From JANNNF01 sp963772935 (lineage in GTDB: Bacteria; Pseudomonadota; Alphaproteobacteria; Rhodobacterales; Rhodobacteraceae), in assembly GCA_963772935.1 (NCBI GenBank), contig CAVYZK010000008.1, positions 186,001-250,000 of the forward strand: DNA of 64,000 nt, read 5' to 3'. Under the pieces are notes generated by a model. The model was not told where the DNA came from, made no database searches, and saw only the letters and a program-made list of their open reading frames with translations. Positions within the stretch are counted from its first letter, which is position 1, and each line of letters opens with the position of its first letter. A program made the position numbers and the translations under genes. This document shows, in pieces, positions 8,456 to 16,936 of this stretch.

Positions 8456-8629
8456 GATCTTATCCAAAATGATAAATCACGATACCAATGGATATAGAAT
8501 TTTGAAAGGCTTTTCGCGCGATTCGGCTGATTTCGCTTTGGATTCATGGGCTTAGGCGATTTTCCCCGAAACACTTTTCTTTTGCGAGGGCATCGGGCAA
8601 AAAATACTCACGAAAACAAAAGGATAACG
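8456..8629. promoter_or_regulatory. Divergent rtcR/rsr control region, no clear sigma-54 promoter
   Basis: This AT-richer 174-bp spacer must hold the promoters of rtcR and of the rsr-Y RNA-rtcB operon. I looked on the + strand for GG-N10-GC (the -24/-12 core) and found no match; the nearest, TGGATA at 8489, is followed by TTTTGA without the GC. The rsr ribosome-binding site (AAAGGATAACG) ends at 8629. Confidence 0.4.
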
Positions 8630-10190
8630 ATGATGGCAAACAAATCCGTGTTTGCAGCAACCTTGGGGCGGTTGCTGCCTAAGGCAACCGCCCGCAATCT
8701 TGCCGGGGCAAAAGCCTACACTTACACCGACGCGCATGCCTTGGCGCAACTGGCGATGACCGGGACGTTTGGCGATGCGTTTTACCAGGACGCACAGCCG
8801 CAGGTGAGCCGCTTGCTGGAATTGGCAGAGGCGGTCGAGCCAGCGTTTTTGGCCAAAACCACCCTGCATGTGCGCGCCAAGGGCCATATGAAAGACACGC
8901 CAGCCTTCTTGCTGGCGGTGTTGGCGCGGCGCGATCCGGCGTTGTTTGCGCTGGTGTTCAACCGCGTGGTGGACAGCGGGCGGATGCTGCGGACCTTTGT
9001 GCAGATCGTGCGGTCGGGGCAAACCGGGCGCAAGTCGCTGGGCTCTCGGCCCAAGGCGATGGTGCAGGCTTGGCTGAACGCGGCGAGCGATCGGGCGCTG
9101 TTGGCGGCAAGCGTTGGCAATGATCCGTCGCTGGCGGATGTGATCCGTATGGTTCACCCCAAACCGGAAACCGCGGCGCGGGCGGCGTTTTATGCCTGGC
9201 TGATCGGCAAACCGGCAGATACCGCGTCGCTGCCACAGGTGGTGCAGGATTGGCTGGCCTTCCGGGCCGGTACCACGGCAGAAGTGCCGGATGTGCCGTT
9301 CCAGATGCTGACCGATTTGCCTCTGACGGCGGAACAATGGGGGCAGATCGCCCGCAAAGGGTCGTGGCAGATGCTGCGGCAGAACCTGAACACGTTCGAC
9401 CGGCACGGCGCTTTTGCGGTTGCCGGAGTGGTCGAACATGTGGCGGCAGGTGCTGCGGGATCCCGCAAGGGTGAAGGCGGCGCGGGTTCTGCCCTATCAG
9501 TTGATGGCAACGCTGCAGGCGCTGTCGGCGGGGGTGAACCCCTTGCTGCGCGATGCTTTGCACGATGCGATGGAACTGGCGGTGTCGAATGTGCCGGTGC
9601 TGCAAGGCTCGGTTGCGGTGTGCCCGGACGTGTCTGGGTCGATGTCCTCGCCGGTGACGGGGTTTCGCAAGGGGGCCACTTCGGCGGTGCGCTGCATCGA
9701 CGTGGCGGCGCTGGTGTCTGCGGCGGTGCTGCGGGCGAACCGGGCGGCGCTGGTGTTGCCCTTCGAGGTTTCGGTGCGCGCTTGCGTGCTGGAGCCGCGC
9801 GATACCGTGCTGACCAATGCGGCCAAACTGGCGGCTTTGGGCGGGGGCGGAACCAACTGCTCGGCGCCTCTGGCCTGGCTGAACGCTGCAAAGACCGCGC
9901 CGGATCTGGTGGTCTTTGTGTCGGACAACCAATCTTGGGTGGATGCCGCTCATGGGGCACAGGCGACGGGGATGATGGCGGAATGGGCCAAGCTGAAAGC
10001 ACGCAACCCGCGCGCCAAGCTGGTCTGCATCGACATCCAGCCCTATGGCACGACCCAAGCGCAGGAACGCGAAGATGTGCTGAACATCGGCGGGTTCTCT
10101 GACGCGGTCTTCGACCAGATCGCCGCTTTTGCGCGCGGCGAGATGGGGGCGGATCATTGGGTTGGCCAGATCGAGGCCGTCGAACTTTAA
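8630..10190 (+). CDS. rsr: Ro60/Rsr, TROVE-domain RNA-binding protein, single-base frameshift
   Basis: The first part (LGRLLPKATARNLAGAKAY, then KAMVQAWLNAAS) is the TROVE ring of HEAT-like repeats that binds Y RNA and misfolded RNA ends. The second part is a von Willebrand A domain with a MIDAS motif, DVSGSMSS, plus GGGGTNCSAPL and VFVSDNQSW. The two parts are in different frames. The break lies at 9411-9420 (CTTTTGCGGT), where removing one T joins them as GALRLPEWSNMW. Joined, the protein has about 519 residues, normal for bacterial Ro. It is followed directly by the Y RNA array. The double ATG at 8630/8633 has AAAGGA upstream. If the extra T is real, Ro60 is inactive here. Confidence 0.9.
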
Positions 10191-10216
10191 TCTTGGTTTC
10201 GGCAGCAATGCCGGAA

Positions 10217-10345
10217 CCAGCTTGGCGAATGTCAGTGGAACTACATTAATCTTTCGGTCGTGGGTTCAAATCCCACTCCCTCGCAAGAGGGGTAGCTCAG
10301 CGGGTAGAGCAAAAGACGTTTCACAAAACCCTTGTCGCCAAGGCC
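10217..10345 (+). ncRNA. Y RNA-like element 1 with permuted tRNA module
   Basis: The 5' strand CTTGGCGAATGTCAGTGGAA with ACTACA pairs with the 3' strand CCCTTGTCGCCAAG through CTTGGCGA/TCGCCAAG. Inside is a tRNA-like module in permuted order: T-arm GTGGG-TTCAAAT-CCCAC, an acceptor-like stem CCCTC/GAGGG closed by a GCAA tetraloop, then a D-arm TAGCTCAGCGGGTAGAGCA. This is the organisation of bacterial YrlA RNAs, which bind Ro60. The exact ends are estimates. Confidence 0.8.
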
Positions 10346-10364
10346 AAATACGGAAGACCAGCTA

Positions 10365-10451
10365 CAGAAGGAATGACTGCAGGACTACATCGTATCGAAA
10401 CGACGTGCCGGTTCGCCCGGCCGTAACGTCTTGCAAACACTTGTCCTTCTG
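10365..10451 (+). ncRNA. Y RNA-like element 2, compact, without tRNA module
   Basis: The basal stem is CAGAAGGA/TCCTTCTG, a full compensatory change from the other units. The signatures GAATG, GGACTACAT and CTTGTC are kept, as is a second stem TGCAGGAC/GTCTTGCA. The tRNA-like part is replaced by a short GCCGG-TTCG-CCCGGC hairpin. At about 87 nt it is the shortest unit. Confidence 0.65.
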
Positions 10452-10461
10452 ACACATCAAT

Positions 10462-10585
10462 CCCGGCGAATGCTGGTGGGACTACAGGTGAAAGCGCCGG
10501 GGCAACCCGGAGAGGCCGGGTTCGACTCTTGGCCCCGTGTGAACGGGTAGCTTATGCAAACATGTCTCACCCAATTTGTCGCCGG
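10462..10585 (+). ncRNA. Y RNA-like element 3, partly degenerate tRNA module
   Basis: The 5' strand CCCGGCGAATGCTGGTGGG with ACTACA pairs with TTTGTCGCCGG; the upper stem GGTGGGAC/GTCTCACC also pairs. The tRNA-like part has a T-arm-like hairpin with loop TTCGACT, a stem CCCGT/ACGGG closed by GTGA (a GNRA loop) and a reduced D-arm (TAGCTTATGCA). Confidence 0.75.
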
Positions 10586-10595
10586 AACCAGAACG

Positions 10596-10724
10596 ACCTT
10601 GGCGAATGCTGAAGGGACTACATGTACCAAATCGGGCAACCTGAGTGGGTTCGAATCCCCTCCTTGCAGGCGACCAACGGTGCGGTCGGGGTCCCAAAGT
10701 CTCTTCCACCCTTGTCGCCAAGGA
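10596..10724 (+). ncRNA. Y RNA-like element 4
   Basis: The basal stem is CCTTGGCGA/TCGCCAAGG, with GGCGAATG and GGGACTACAT on the 5' side and CCCTTGTCGCC on the 3' side. A T-arm-like hairpin GGG-TTCGAAT-CCC is present, but the D-arm is replaced by a CGACC/GGTCG hairpin. It ends four bases before the tRNA-Gln gene. Confidence 0.75.
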
Positions 10725-10728
10725 CCAT

Positions 10729-10804
10729 TGGAAAGTAGCTCAACTGGTAGAGCAACGGGTTTTGATCCCGTGTGTCGCAGGTTCGAATCCTGCCTTTCCA
10801 GCCA
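10729..10804 (+). tRNA. tRNA-Gln (UUG), inside the Y RNA array
   Basis: A complete 76-nt cloverleaf: acceptor TGGAAAG/CTTTCCA with U1-A72, discriminator G73 and encoded CCA; D-arm GCTC-AACTGGTA-GAGC; anticodon stem ACGGG/CCCGT with loop TTTTGAT (anticodon UUG); T-arm GCAGG-TTCGAAT-CCTGC. U1-A72 and G73 are glutamine identity features. Its D-arm is more like those of class-typical tRNAs with GCUC/GAGC than like a usual alphaproteobacterial tRNA-Gln. It appears co-transcribed with the Ro60 partners. Confidence 0.85.
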
Positions 10805-10807
10805 ATA

Positions 10808-10937
10808 CCCCCGGCGAATGCCGTGCGGCACTACAGACTGTCACTCTCGTGGTCGCGGGTTCGAATCCCGCCATCTGGCAACAGATGTAGCTCAGGGGAT
10901 AGAGCACGCGTGTCGCCGAACCCTTGTCGCCGGGGCC
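10808..10937 (+). ncRNA. Y RNA-like element 5 with permuted tRNA module
   Basis: The basal stem CCCCGGCGA/TCGCCGGGG covaries with the other units; the signatures GGCGAATG, CACTACAG and CCCTTGTCGCC are kept. The tRNA-like module is the clearest of the five: T-arm GCGGG-TTCGAAT-CCCGC, stem CATCTG/CAGATG closed by GCAA, D-arm TAGCTCAGGGGATAGAGCA. It ends 16 bp before rtcB. Confidence 0.8.
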
Positions 10938-10953
10938 TTATTTGTGAGTAGAA

Positions 10954-12366
10954 ATGATGACGATGGAACATGAAACGAACGCGATTACCGGAGCTGATCT
11001 GATTGCTTGGGGCCACCGCCCCGGACCAGCCTTTTCTGGCCTGTTGGCGATTGCGCATGAAGGCCGTTTGCGCGGCATGGAAACCGATGCCATTCGGTCG
11101 ATGCTGGACAGCCGTCTGCCGCCGCCAGCACCGCCCACGCTTGCACTGCAATCGGGCGTGGCCTTCCACAGCAACATTCAGGCCACCGACGCAGACGAGG
11201 TGAAGAACGTCGCGGATGTGTCCGAAACCATGCGCGTGCTGATGCGGACCCCGACGATTGAGGCGGGGGCAATCATGCCTGACGCCTGCCCAGCGGGGCC
11301 GTTGGGGACGATCCCCGTTGGTGGCGTGGTGGCCGCGCGCAATGCGATCCATCCGGGGATGCACTCGGCAGATATCTGCTGCTCGGTGATGATCAGCGAC
11401 ATGGGCAATGCCGACCCCAAGGCGGTGCTGGATGCAGCCACGGCGGTGACGCATTTCGGCGCAGGTGGGCGCGAGAATGGCAACCGCTTTTCGGTTTCGC
11501 TGGACCTGCTGCTGGAGTTTCGGGAAAACAAATTCCTGCGCAGCGCCAAGATGTTGCAGGTTGCACAAAGCCATATGGGAACGCAAGGCGACGGCAACCA
11601 CTTTCTGTTCGTCGGGCGGTCACGCAAAACCGGGCGGACGGCGCTTGTGACGCATCACGGGTCGCGCGCGCCGGGGGCGATGCTTTACAAGGGCGGGATG
11701 GAGGTAGCAGAGGCCTACCGCAAAACCCTTTCGCCGGATACGTTGAAGCAAAATGCTTGGATTCCGGCGGATAGCGAAGACGGTCGCGCCTATTGGGCCG
11801 CCCTGCAACTGATCCGTCGGTGGACCAAGGCCAACCACAACGCGCTGCATCAGGCGGTGGTGGAAAAGGCGCGGTTCACTTTGTCGGATCGGTTCTGGAA
11901 CGAGCATAACTTCGTCTTCGAGCGGGGTGGGCTTTATTATCACGGCAAGGGGGCGACGCCTGCCTGGGGGGATTATGCTGCCGATGCGACGGGACTGACC
12001 TTGATCCCGTTGAACATGGCCGAGCCGGTTCTGGTGGTGAAAGGGCGCAATGCCCCGCATGGGCTGGGGTTCAGCCCGCATGGCGCGGGGCGTAATTTCT
12101 CGCGCACCGAACACCGCCGCCGGAATGGCGCGATGACGCCTGAGGCGATGCTGACGGCGGAAACGGCGGGGCTGGATATTCGCTTTCATGCCGGGGCGAT
12201 TGACGTGTCGGAACTGCCCTCCGGCTACAAAAAAGCCGCGACGGTGGTGCAGCAGATCAAAGACTACGGTCTGGCTGATATCGAAGACTATATCGACCCG
12301 TTCGGCTGCATCATGGCGGGCGATCAACCGCCTTTTTGGCAAACAAACAAACGGGCTCGGCGCTAA
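10954..12366 (+). CDS. rtcB: RtcB-family RNA ligase
   Basis: This 470-residue RtcB-type ligase joins 2',3'-cyclic phosphate or 3'-phosphate RNA ends to 5'-OH ends using GTP and manganese. Visible motifs are HPGMHSADICCSVM (metal-binding Asp/Cys region), GTQGDGNHF, HHGSRAPGA and HGAGRNFSR, whose His corresponds to the guanylylated residue. The N-terminus (LIAWGHRPGPAFSGLLAIAHEG) differs from E. coli RtcB and marks a longer subfamily. No rtcA cyclase gene follows. It is the last gene of the rsr-Y RNA operon. Three possible ATGs cluster at 10954-10964, and no strong ribosome-binding site is seen. Confidence 0.9.
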   Translation: MMTMEHETNAITGADLIAWGHRPGPAFSGLLAIAHEGRLRGMETDAIRSMLDSRLPPPAPPTLALQSGVAFHSNIQATDADEVKNVADVSETMRVLMRTPTIEAGAIMPDACPAGPLGTIPVGGVVAARNAIHPGMHSADICCSVMISDMGNADPKAVLDAATAVTHFGAGGRENGNRFSVSLDLLLEFRENKFLRSAKMLQVAQSHMGTQGDGNHFLFVGRSRKTGRTALVTHHGSRAPGAMLYKGGMEVAEAYRKTLSPDTLKQNAWIPADSEDGRAYWAALQLIRRWTKANHNALHQAVVEKARFTLSDRFWNEHNFVFERGGLYYHGKGATPAWGDYAADATGLTLIPLNMAEPVLVVKGRNAPHGLGFSPHGAGRNFSRTEHRRRNGAMTPEAMLTAETAGLDIRFHAGAIDVSELPSGYKKAATVVQQIKDYGLADIEDYIDPFGCIMAGDQPPFWQTNKRARR

Positions 12367-12644
12367 ACGCGCCGGGCTTCTAAATCTGTAGCAACTCTGT
12401 GTTCGGGCATGCAATTTTGTCCTCAGGATGCAAGTGAAGCGAACTGCATCTCCTCCTACATAGCGGCGATCGTGCTCGGGATCACCCGGCGGCACCCGTC
12501 GAACGACAGCTTCGCGGGGGGGTATCTAGAATCCCGGGCAGCCGGACACCGCTGTGAGCCGCCGGCGAATGGCGCGTCGGTCGGCGAGGTTACAGATCCA
12601 GCCCTTCTGACAGGGACAACACATCATCCAGATCGATACCAAGA

Positions 12645-12880
12645 TACTCTCAGGTGTCTGGCGGAACACCACCACCGACAGCACCACCACCGCCACAACC
12701 ATGACCCCGCCGATGGCCAGCGTTGCATGGACAAAGCCGATGCCCGCGATCAGCGCGCTCCAGAGCGGCGAGAAAATGACGCCGCCGAGGCTTGCCCCGT
12801 TATAGCCCATGCCAAGGGCGGCAGGGCGGCGCAGGCTGAACCAAGGCGCGATCAGCGCCTTCAGGGTCGCTACCCGGGAC
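12645..12880 (-). pseudogene. MFS transporter remnant
   Basis: Reading leftwards, the frame gives TLKALIAPWFSLRRPAALGMG, then GASLGGVIFSPLWSALIAG and two hydrophobic segments ending VVVFRQTPES. This is the middle of a major-facilitator transporter, with the loop and two or three membrane helices. Both ends are cut: similarity stops after TPES, and upstream the RTX gene begins within 10 bp. It is a fragment without a start. Confidence 0.65.
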
Positions 12881-12886
12881 CAGAAT

Positions 12887-15800
12887 CTACAGAATGAATT
12901 GTTCCTCGCTCAGGAATGCTGTGCGATCCAACAGCATCAGCGAAAATTCAATCGCCGCGTCAGCATCGGTGTTCACCTCGATCAGCACGCCACCATTGAC
13001 CCGGATTTGCCGGATCTCACCGGCGCCAAAATCTCCGTTGACGTCCAGCCTGAATGCATCGTTTGTGGCTGTCCCTGCCACCGCATCAAGCCGGGCAAGG
13101 TCGATGCGGTCGCCTGCACCGAAGTCGGAAATCCGGTCGCGGGTCGCGGACGTAATGCCCGAGTCTGTTATCGACAGGAAGCGGAACGTATCAGCCCCAT
13201 CAATCTGCCGCGTCCCGCCCGACATCAGATCCGCTCCACCGCCGCCGATCAGCACATTGGCAGAGTCGTTGCCAGTGATGCGGTTCGCATCACCATTGCC
13301 GGTCGCGTTGATCGCGGCGATACCGGTCAGCGTCAACCATTCGACCTGACCCAGAACACGCGTTGTATTGGCGAGGCTGAACGAAAGGCTCGCCCGGACC
13401 TCGTCGACGCCGCTAGCCCCAGTAGTGGATTCGTCGACGATGTCGCCTGCATGATCGACAAGGTAGACATCGTTTCCACCTTGCCCGCGAAGAATGTCGG
13501 CCCCTTGGCCACCATCAAGAAGATTGTCGGTCGCCGTCCCAGTCAGCGTGTCACGGTAGCTCGACCCCACCACCCCCTCGATCCCGAAATACTGATCGCC
13601 AGCGGCCTCACCCGTATTGCCAGAGGGGGCACCCAGCTGCACGACAAGCCCGAGCGCATTTGCGCCTGTGCCCGAAACCGGCCCGGCATTGGCATAGCTC
13701 GCCACATCAAAATCCGCGCCACCCTCCAGACGGTCGCGGCCATAGCCACCGTCCAGCGTATCGTTTCCCGCGCCGCCGAACAGGAAATCGTCGCCATAAT
13801 CGCCCTGCAGAAGGTCTCCGCCACCGTTGCCGTCCAGCCGGTTTCGGCCGTCAGACCCGCGGACACTGTCCCCGAACTCCGACCCGATTACGTTCTCTAT
13901 CATCACGTAATGGTCGCCGAGGGCGTCACCCGCGTTGGTCGATGGTGCGCGCAGGTTGACCGTTACGCCCGCCGTGGCGCGAGCGTAACTTGCGGCGTCA
14001 AGGCCCACGCCACCGTCCAGCAGATCGACCCCGCGCCCGCCTTCGAGCACATCATCGCCAAGACCACCCAGCAGCGTGTCGCTGCCGCCCAGGCCAAAAA
14101 GGCTATCGTTGCCGAAGCCGCCGTCGATGTGGTTCGCCGCAGCATTGCCCTCAAACTGGTCCGCAAAGGCACTGCCAACCAGCCGCTCTATCGACACCAG
14201 CCGATCGCCCGCAGCCTCGCCCGTGTTCGTCCCGGGTGAGGTGAGAGACACGGATACAGCCGACGTGGCCCTTGCCCAGGAGGCTGTGTCGACGCCACCG
14301 CCGCCTTGCAGCAGATCCGCGCCTGCTCCGCCCTCCAGCACATCGCTGCCAGCGTTTCCCCGCAGCGTATCCTCCCCATCAAGTCCGGACATGCGGTCAG
14401 CCACGGCGGTCCCGTTCAGGCTGTTGGCAAGGTCATTGCCCGTGACCGGATTCTGCGGGCTGAGGATCACCATGCTGATGACTGCATCCTGCGGAAAGTC
14501 GAACTCCCCCGTACCGCCGCGGACGATGTTGCCGTTGGCATCGAAGGTGGATGATGGCGGCGCATCCTGCCAGACCGCAACGATGTCGCCGTTGTCAAGA
14601 AGTGAAAGCCGCGGCGTCAAGGCCAGTTGGAACAGGTCAGACTTATTCACGAACAAAAGATAGGCCGGACCCTGTGGTGCCCCGGTCGAGGTGAAATCCT
14701 GCGCCAGATATTCGCCCGTGCCCGGCCCTGCATAAACGATCAGGAAACCTGTAGCATGTGCAAGGATCTGCGGAGCGGAAGCAGAGCCTTCGGTCGGAAA
14801 CACCTTTTCAGGTCCAACACGTCCGCCGGTTTCATCAAAGACCTGCACTACACTTACAAAGGGACCGCCCGCAGGACCACGCATCCAGGTTGCAGCAAAA
14901 CCGCCGCTGTCAAGAGCGACCACATTTGCGCTCGTCATAACCCGCATCGCAACATCGGTCAGCTTGAAATCGGGGCCGGTCACCACGCCTTGCGCATCGC
15001 GCAACTGCCCCCACAGGCGGCCCTGTGTCGACGAAAGTCCCTGATACCACGTGACGAGAAAGCCGCCGTTGTCCAGCGCCGCAATCTGCGAGCTGGCAAT
15101 GAAGTCGTCGGCATATTCCACAACGGGAATTAGCGGGCCGAGTGCTGTGCCGCCCTCGGTGAAACGCTGGAGCGTCGAGTATTCGCTTCCGTCCTCTCGC
15201 TCGCCTGTCAGCAGAACGACAAAATCCCCGCCTTCCAGCACCTGCACGTCGGCGACGGTGCGGTCCTCGCCCGAAACGTCCCCGAGCGATATCGCTTCGG
15301 TCAAAGGTGCGCCTGCCGCGTTGAACACTTGTACAAACCCACGGCTCTCATAAATGAGCGCGTCAGTAAGAATGACCTGATCCCACGCTACGGCAAAGCC
15401 GCCGCCGGGCAGTTCGGTCAAGCGAAGTCCAGCAATCGCGTCTTCCGGCATGTTGTACAGATCGATGACCGGGCCGGCAGGCTGACCCAGGTTGTCGAAG
15501 ACCTGCACCCGGACAACCTGTTCCGTGTCAGAGCTTTGGACGGTCCAGCCCCCGAGAAAGCCGCCGCCATCAAGCGCCGTCATCCGCAGCGTACGCGCAT
15601 AATCTTCCACATTGACCAGAACCTGCGGGCTGGCGTCACCCGCAAGACCGGGACGGCTGCTGGGCAATACATTGCTCAAACTGCCGACGGGATCGAAAAC
15701 CCGGCCCTCAATGTCCACCGCCGCGCCGTTCTGGTCGGTCCAGATCGCGAACAACCGCCCGTCCTGACCTACAGCGATCCGCACCTGGCTCTGATCACCA

Positions 15801-16789
15801 GCAGAGACGCCGTTCAATGCCACCGGCTCGCCGGCAGCCGTGCCATCCGCGTCAAAGGCGCGAACACGCGCGGTCCCATCAAATGTACCATAATCAAACT
15901 CACGCCAAGAGATCGCAAAGCCGCCATCCGGCAGTGCGGCCACGTCGGGGTTCGACAGGAAGTCTCCTGCGGCCGCCTGCACCGCAATCTCGCCACCAAT
16001 CTTGCGACCGGCGTCGTCCAGAAGCTGCGCGACGATCCCGGAGCCCTCGGCCCAGACGGCGACAAAGCCGCCGCCGTCAAGCGCCGTCACAGCCAGCCCG
16101 TTGACCCGCTCGGCTGGGGTCGCGATGATGAACGGATTGCCAACCCTGGCCCCCCTTGAGCCGATCAACTGAGCGAAAACCGGCGCGTCGCCACCTTCGG
16201 CTTGCCACAGCACGATCTGGCCGCCGCCTGGCACACCGGCGGTGGTGCCCTGAAATGCACGGGGGGCACCGTCGGTCGAGATCACGATTTCGGCGCTCGC
16301 GCGGCCACCGGCGTCAATGCGCCGCAACACGATTTCGGCCGGTGCCGACGCCGAGAACGGATCGTCGGTGCGCCCCCACACAACGGCATAGCCGCCCCCT
16401 TCGATCGCCGTTACGCGTGGCTCATTCTCGTAGAACTGCTGGACGGCAGAAATCTGCACCGCGTTGCCCGCCGGTTGTCCCGCAATGTCATACCGCTGCG
16501 CGAATATCCCCCGGGCATTATCGGCCCAGACGATGACAAAACCGCCATCCTCCAGCGCGGCCACCGTGGGAAGGGTCTGGGTATCACCATCAGCCGGGGA
16601 ATTGACCAAGATTTCCGGGCCGAAGGTGTGCCCCTCTGCGTCGATGCGCTGCGCGCGGATGGTGTTGGCGCCGTCTTGCCAGACCACAACGTGCCCGCCT
16701 GCTTCGAGGGCCGCGACATCCCCGTAGCGCTGCACCCCGTCACGCGTGGAGTTAACGATGATCTCGCCGGAGGGACTTTCAAAGGACAT
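12887..16789 (-). CDS. Large RTX calcium-binding protein, type I secretion substrate (adhesin/propeller-like)
   Basis: This 1300-residue protein has no N-terminal signal. Roughly residues 10-800 consist of about 15 repeats of some 45-55 residues with a core like VAALDGGGFVAVWAE..GIVAQ, suggesting a beta-propeller or beta-solenoid array. About residues 810-1200 hold several blocks of RTX nonapeptides (GGAGADLLQGGGG, GGLGDDVLEGG, GGAGNDTLDGG), which fold on binding calcium outside the cell. The end is serralysin-like (DRISDFGAGDRIDLARLD), with a C-terminal uncleaved type I secretion signal. ATG 16789 has GGAAG upstream. No HlyBD/TolC-type exporter is nearby. It is probably a surface or biofilm protein. 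Confidence 0.85.
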   Translation of the reverse strand: MSFESPSGEIIVNSTRDGVQRYGDVAALEAGGHVVVWQDGANTIRAQRIDAEGHTFGPEILVNSPADGDTQTLPTVAALEDGGFVIVWADNARGIFAQRYDIAGQPAGNAVQISAVQQFYENEPRVTAIEGGGYAVVWGRTDDPFSASAPAEIVLRRIDAGGRASAEIVISTDGAPRAFQGTTAGVPGGGQIVLWQAEGGDAPVFAQLIGSRGARVGNPFIIATPAERVNGLAVTALDGGGFVAVWAEGSGIVAQLLDDAGRKIGGEIAVQAAAGDFLSNPDVAALPDGGFAISWREFDYGTFDGTARVRAFDADGTAAGEPVALNGVSAGDQSQVRIAVGQDGRLFAIWTDQNGAAVDIEGRVFDPVGSLSNVLPSSRPGLAGDASPQVLVNVEDYARTLRMTALDGGGFLGGWTVQSSDTEQVVRVQVFDNLGQPAGPVIDLYNMPEDAIAGLRLTELPGGGFAVAWDQVILTDALIYESRGFVQVFNAAGAPLTEAISLGDVSGEDRTVADVQVLEGGDFVVLLTGEREDGSEYSTLQRFTEGGTALGPLIPVVEYADDFIASSQIAALDNGGFLVTWYQGLSSTQGRLWGQLRDAQGVVTGPDFKLTDVAMRVMTSANVVALDSGGFAATWMRGPAGGPFVSVVQVFDETGGRVGPEKVFPTEGSASAPQILAHATGFLIVYAGPGTGEYLAQDFTSTGAPQGPAYLLFVNKSDLFQLALTPRLSLLDNGDIVAVWQDAPPSSTFDANGNIVRGGTGEFDFPQDAVISMVILSPQNPVTGNDLANSLNGTAVADRMSGLDGEDTLRGNAGSDVLEGGAGADLLQGGGGVDTASWARATSAVSVSLTSPGTNTGEAAGDRLVSIERLVGSAFADQFEGNAAANHIDGGFGNDSLFGLGGSDTLLGGLGDDVLEGGRGVDLLDGGVGLDAASYARATAGVTVNLRAPSTNAGDALGDHYVMIENVIGSEFGDSVRGSDGRNRLDGNGGGDLLQGDYGDDFLFGGAGNDTLDGGYGRDRLEGGADFDVASYANAGPVSGTGANALGLVVQLGAPSGNTGEAAGDQYFGIEGVVGSSYRDTLTGTATDNLLDGGQGADILRGQGGNDVYLVDHAGDIVDESTTGASGVDEVRASLSFSLANTTRVLGQVEWLTLTGIAAINATGNGDANRITGNDSANVLIGGGGADLMSGGTRQIDGADTFRFLSITDSGITSATRDRISDFGAGDRIDLARLDAVAGTATNDAFRLDVNGDFGAGEIRQIRVNGGVLIEVNTDADAAIEFSLMLLDRTAFLSEEQFIL

Positions 16790-16936
16790 AAAATTTCTTC
16801 CGTGGAATTTATCTTGGCGAGCGATGTGGAATCCCGCAACACAAGGGCTATCTGACAAAGCAACATTTTGACAAGCAATTTGGGCTCTGGATTCATTGAT
16901 CATTTCCAGACGATGACGATGGCTGCTATTACTGAT

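Noticed and set aside
8489..8507. TGGATA followed by TTTTGA as a possible -24/-12 promoter for rsr
   Set aside because: The GC of the -12 element is missing and the spacing is off by bases that sigma-54 does not tolerate.
10217..10937. CRISPR array or tRNA pseudogene cluster as explanation for the repeats after rsr
   Set aside because: Repeat units are about 90-130 nt, diverged but covarying, and the tRNA arms are in permuted order; no cas genes are present.
12809..14239. Long + strand open frame of 476 codons opposite the RTX gene
   Set aside because: It is antisense to RTX repeats, arises from their biased codons, and has no family-like sequence or ribosome-binding site.
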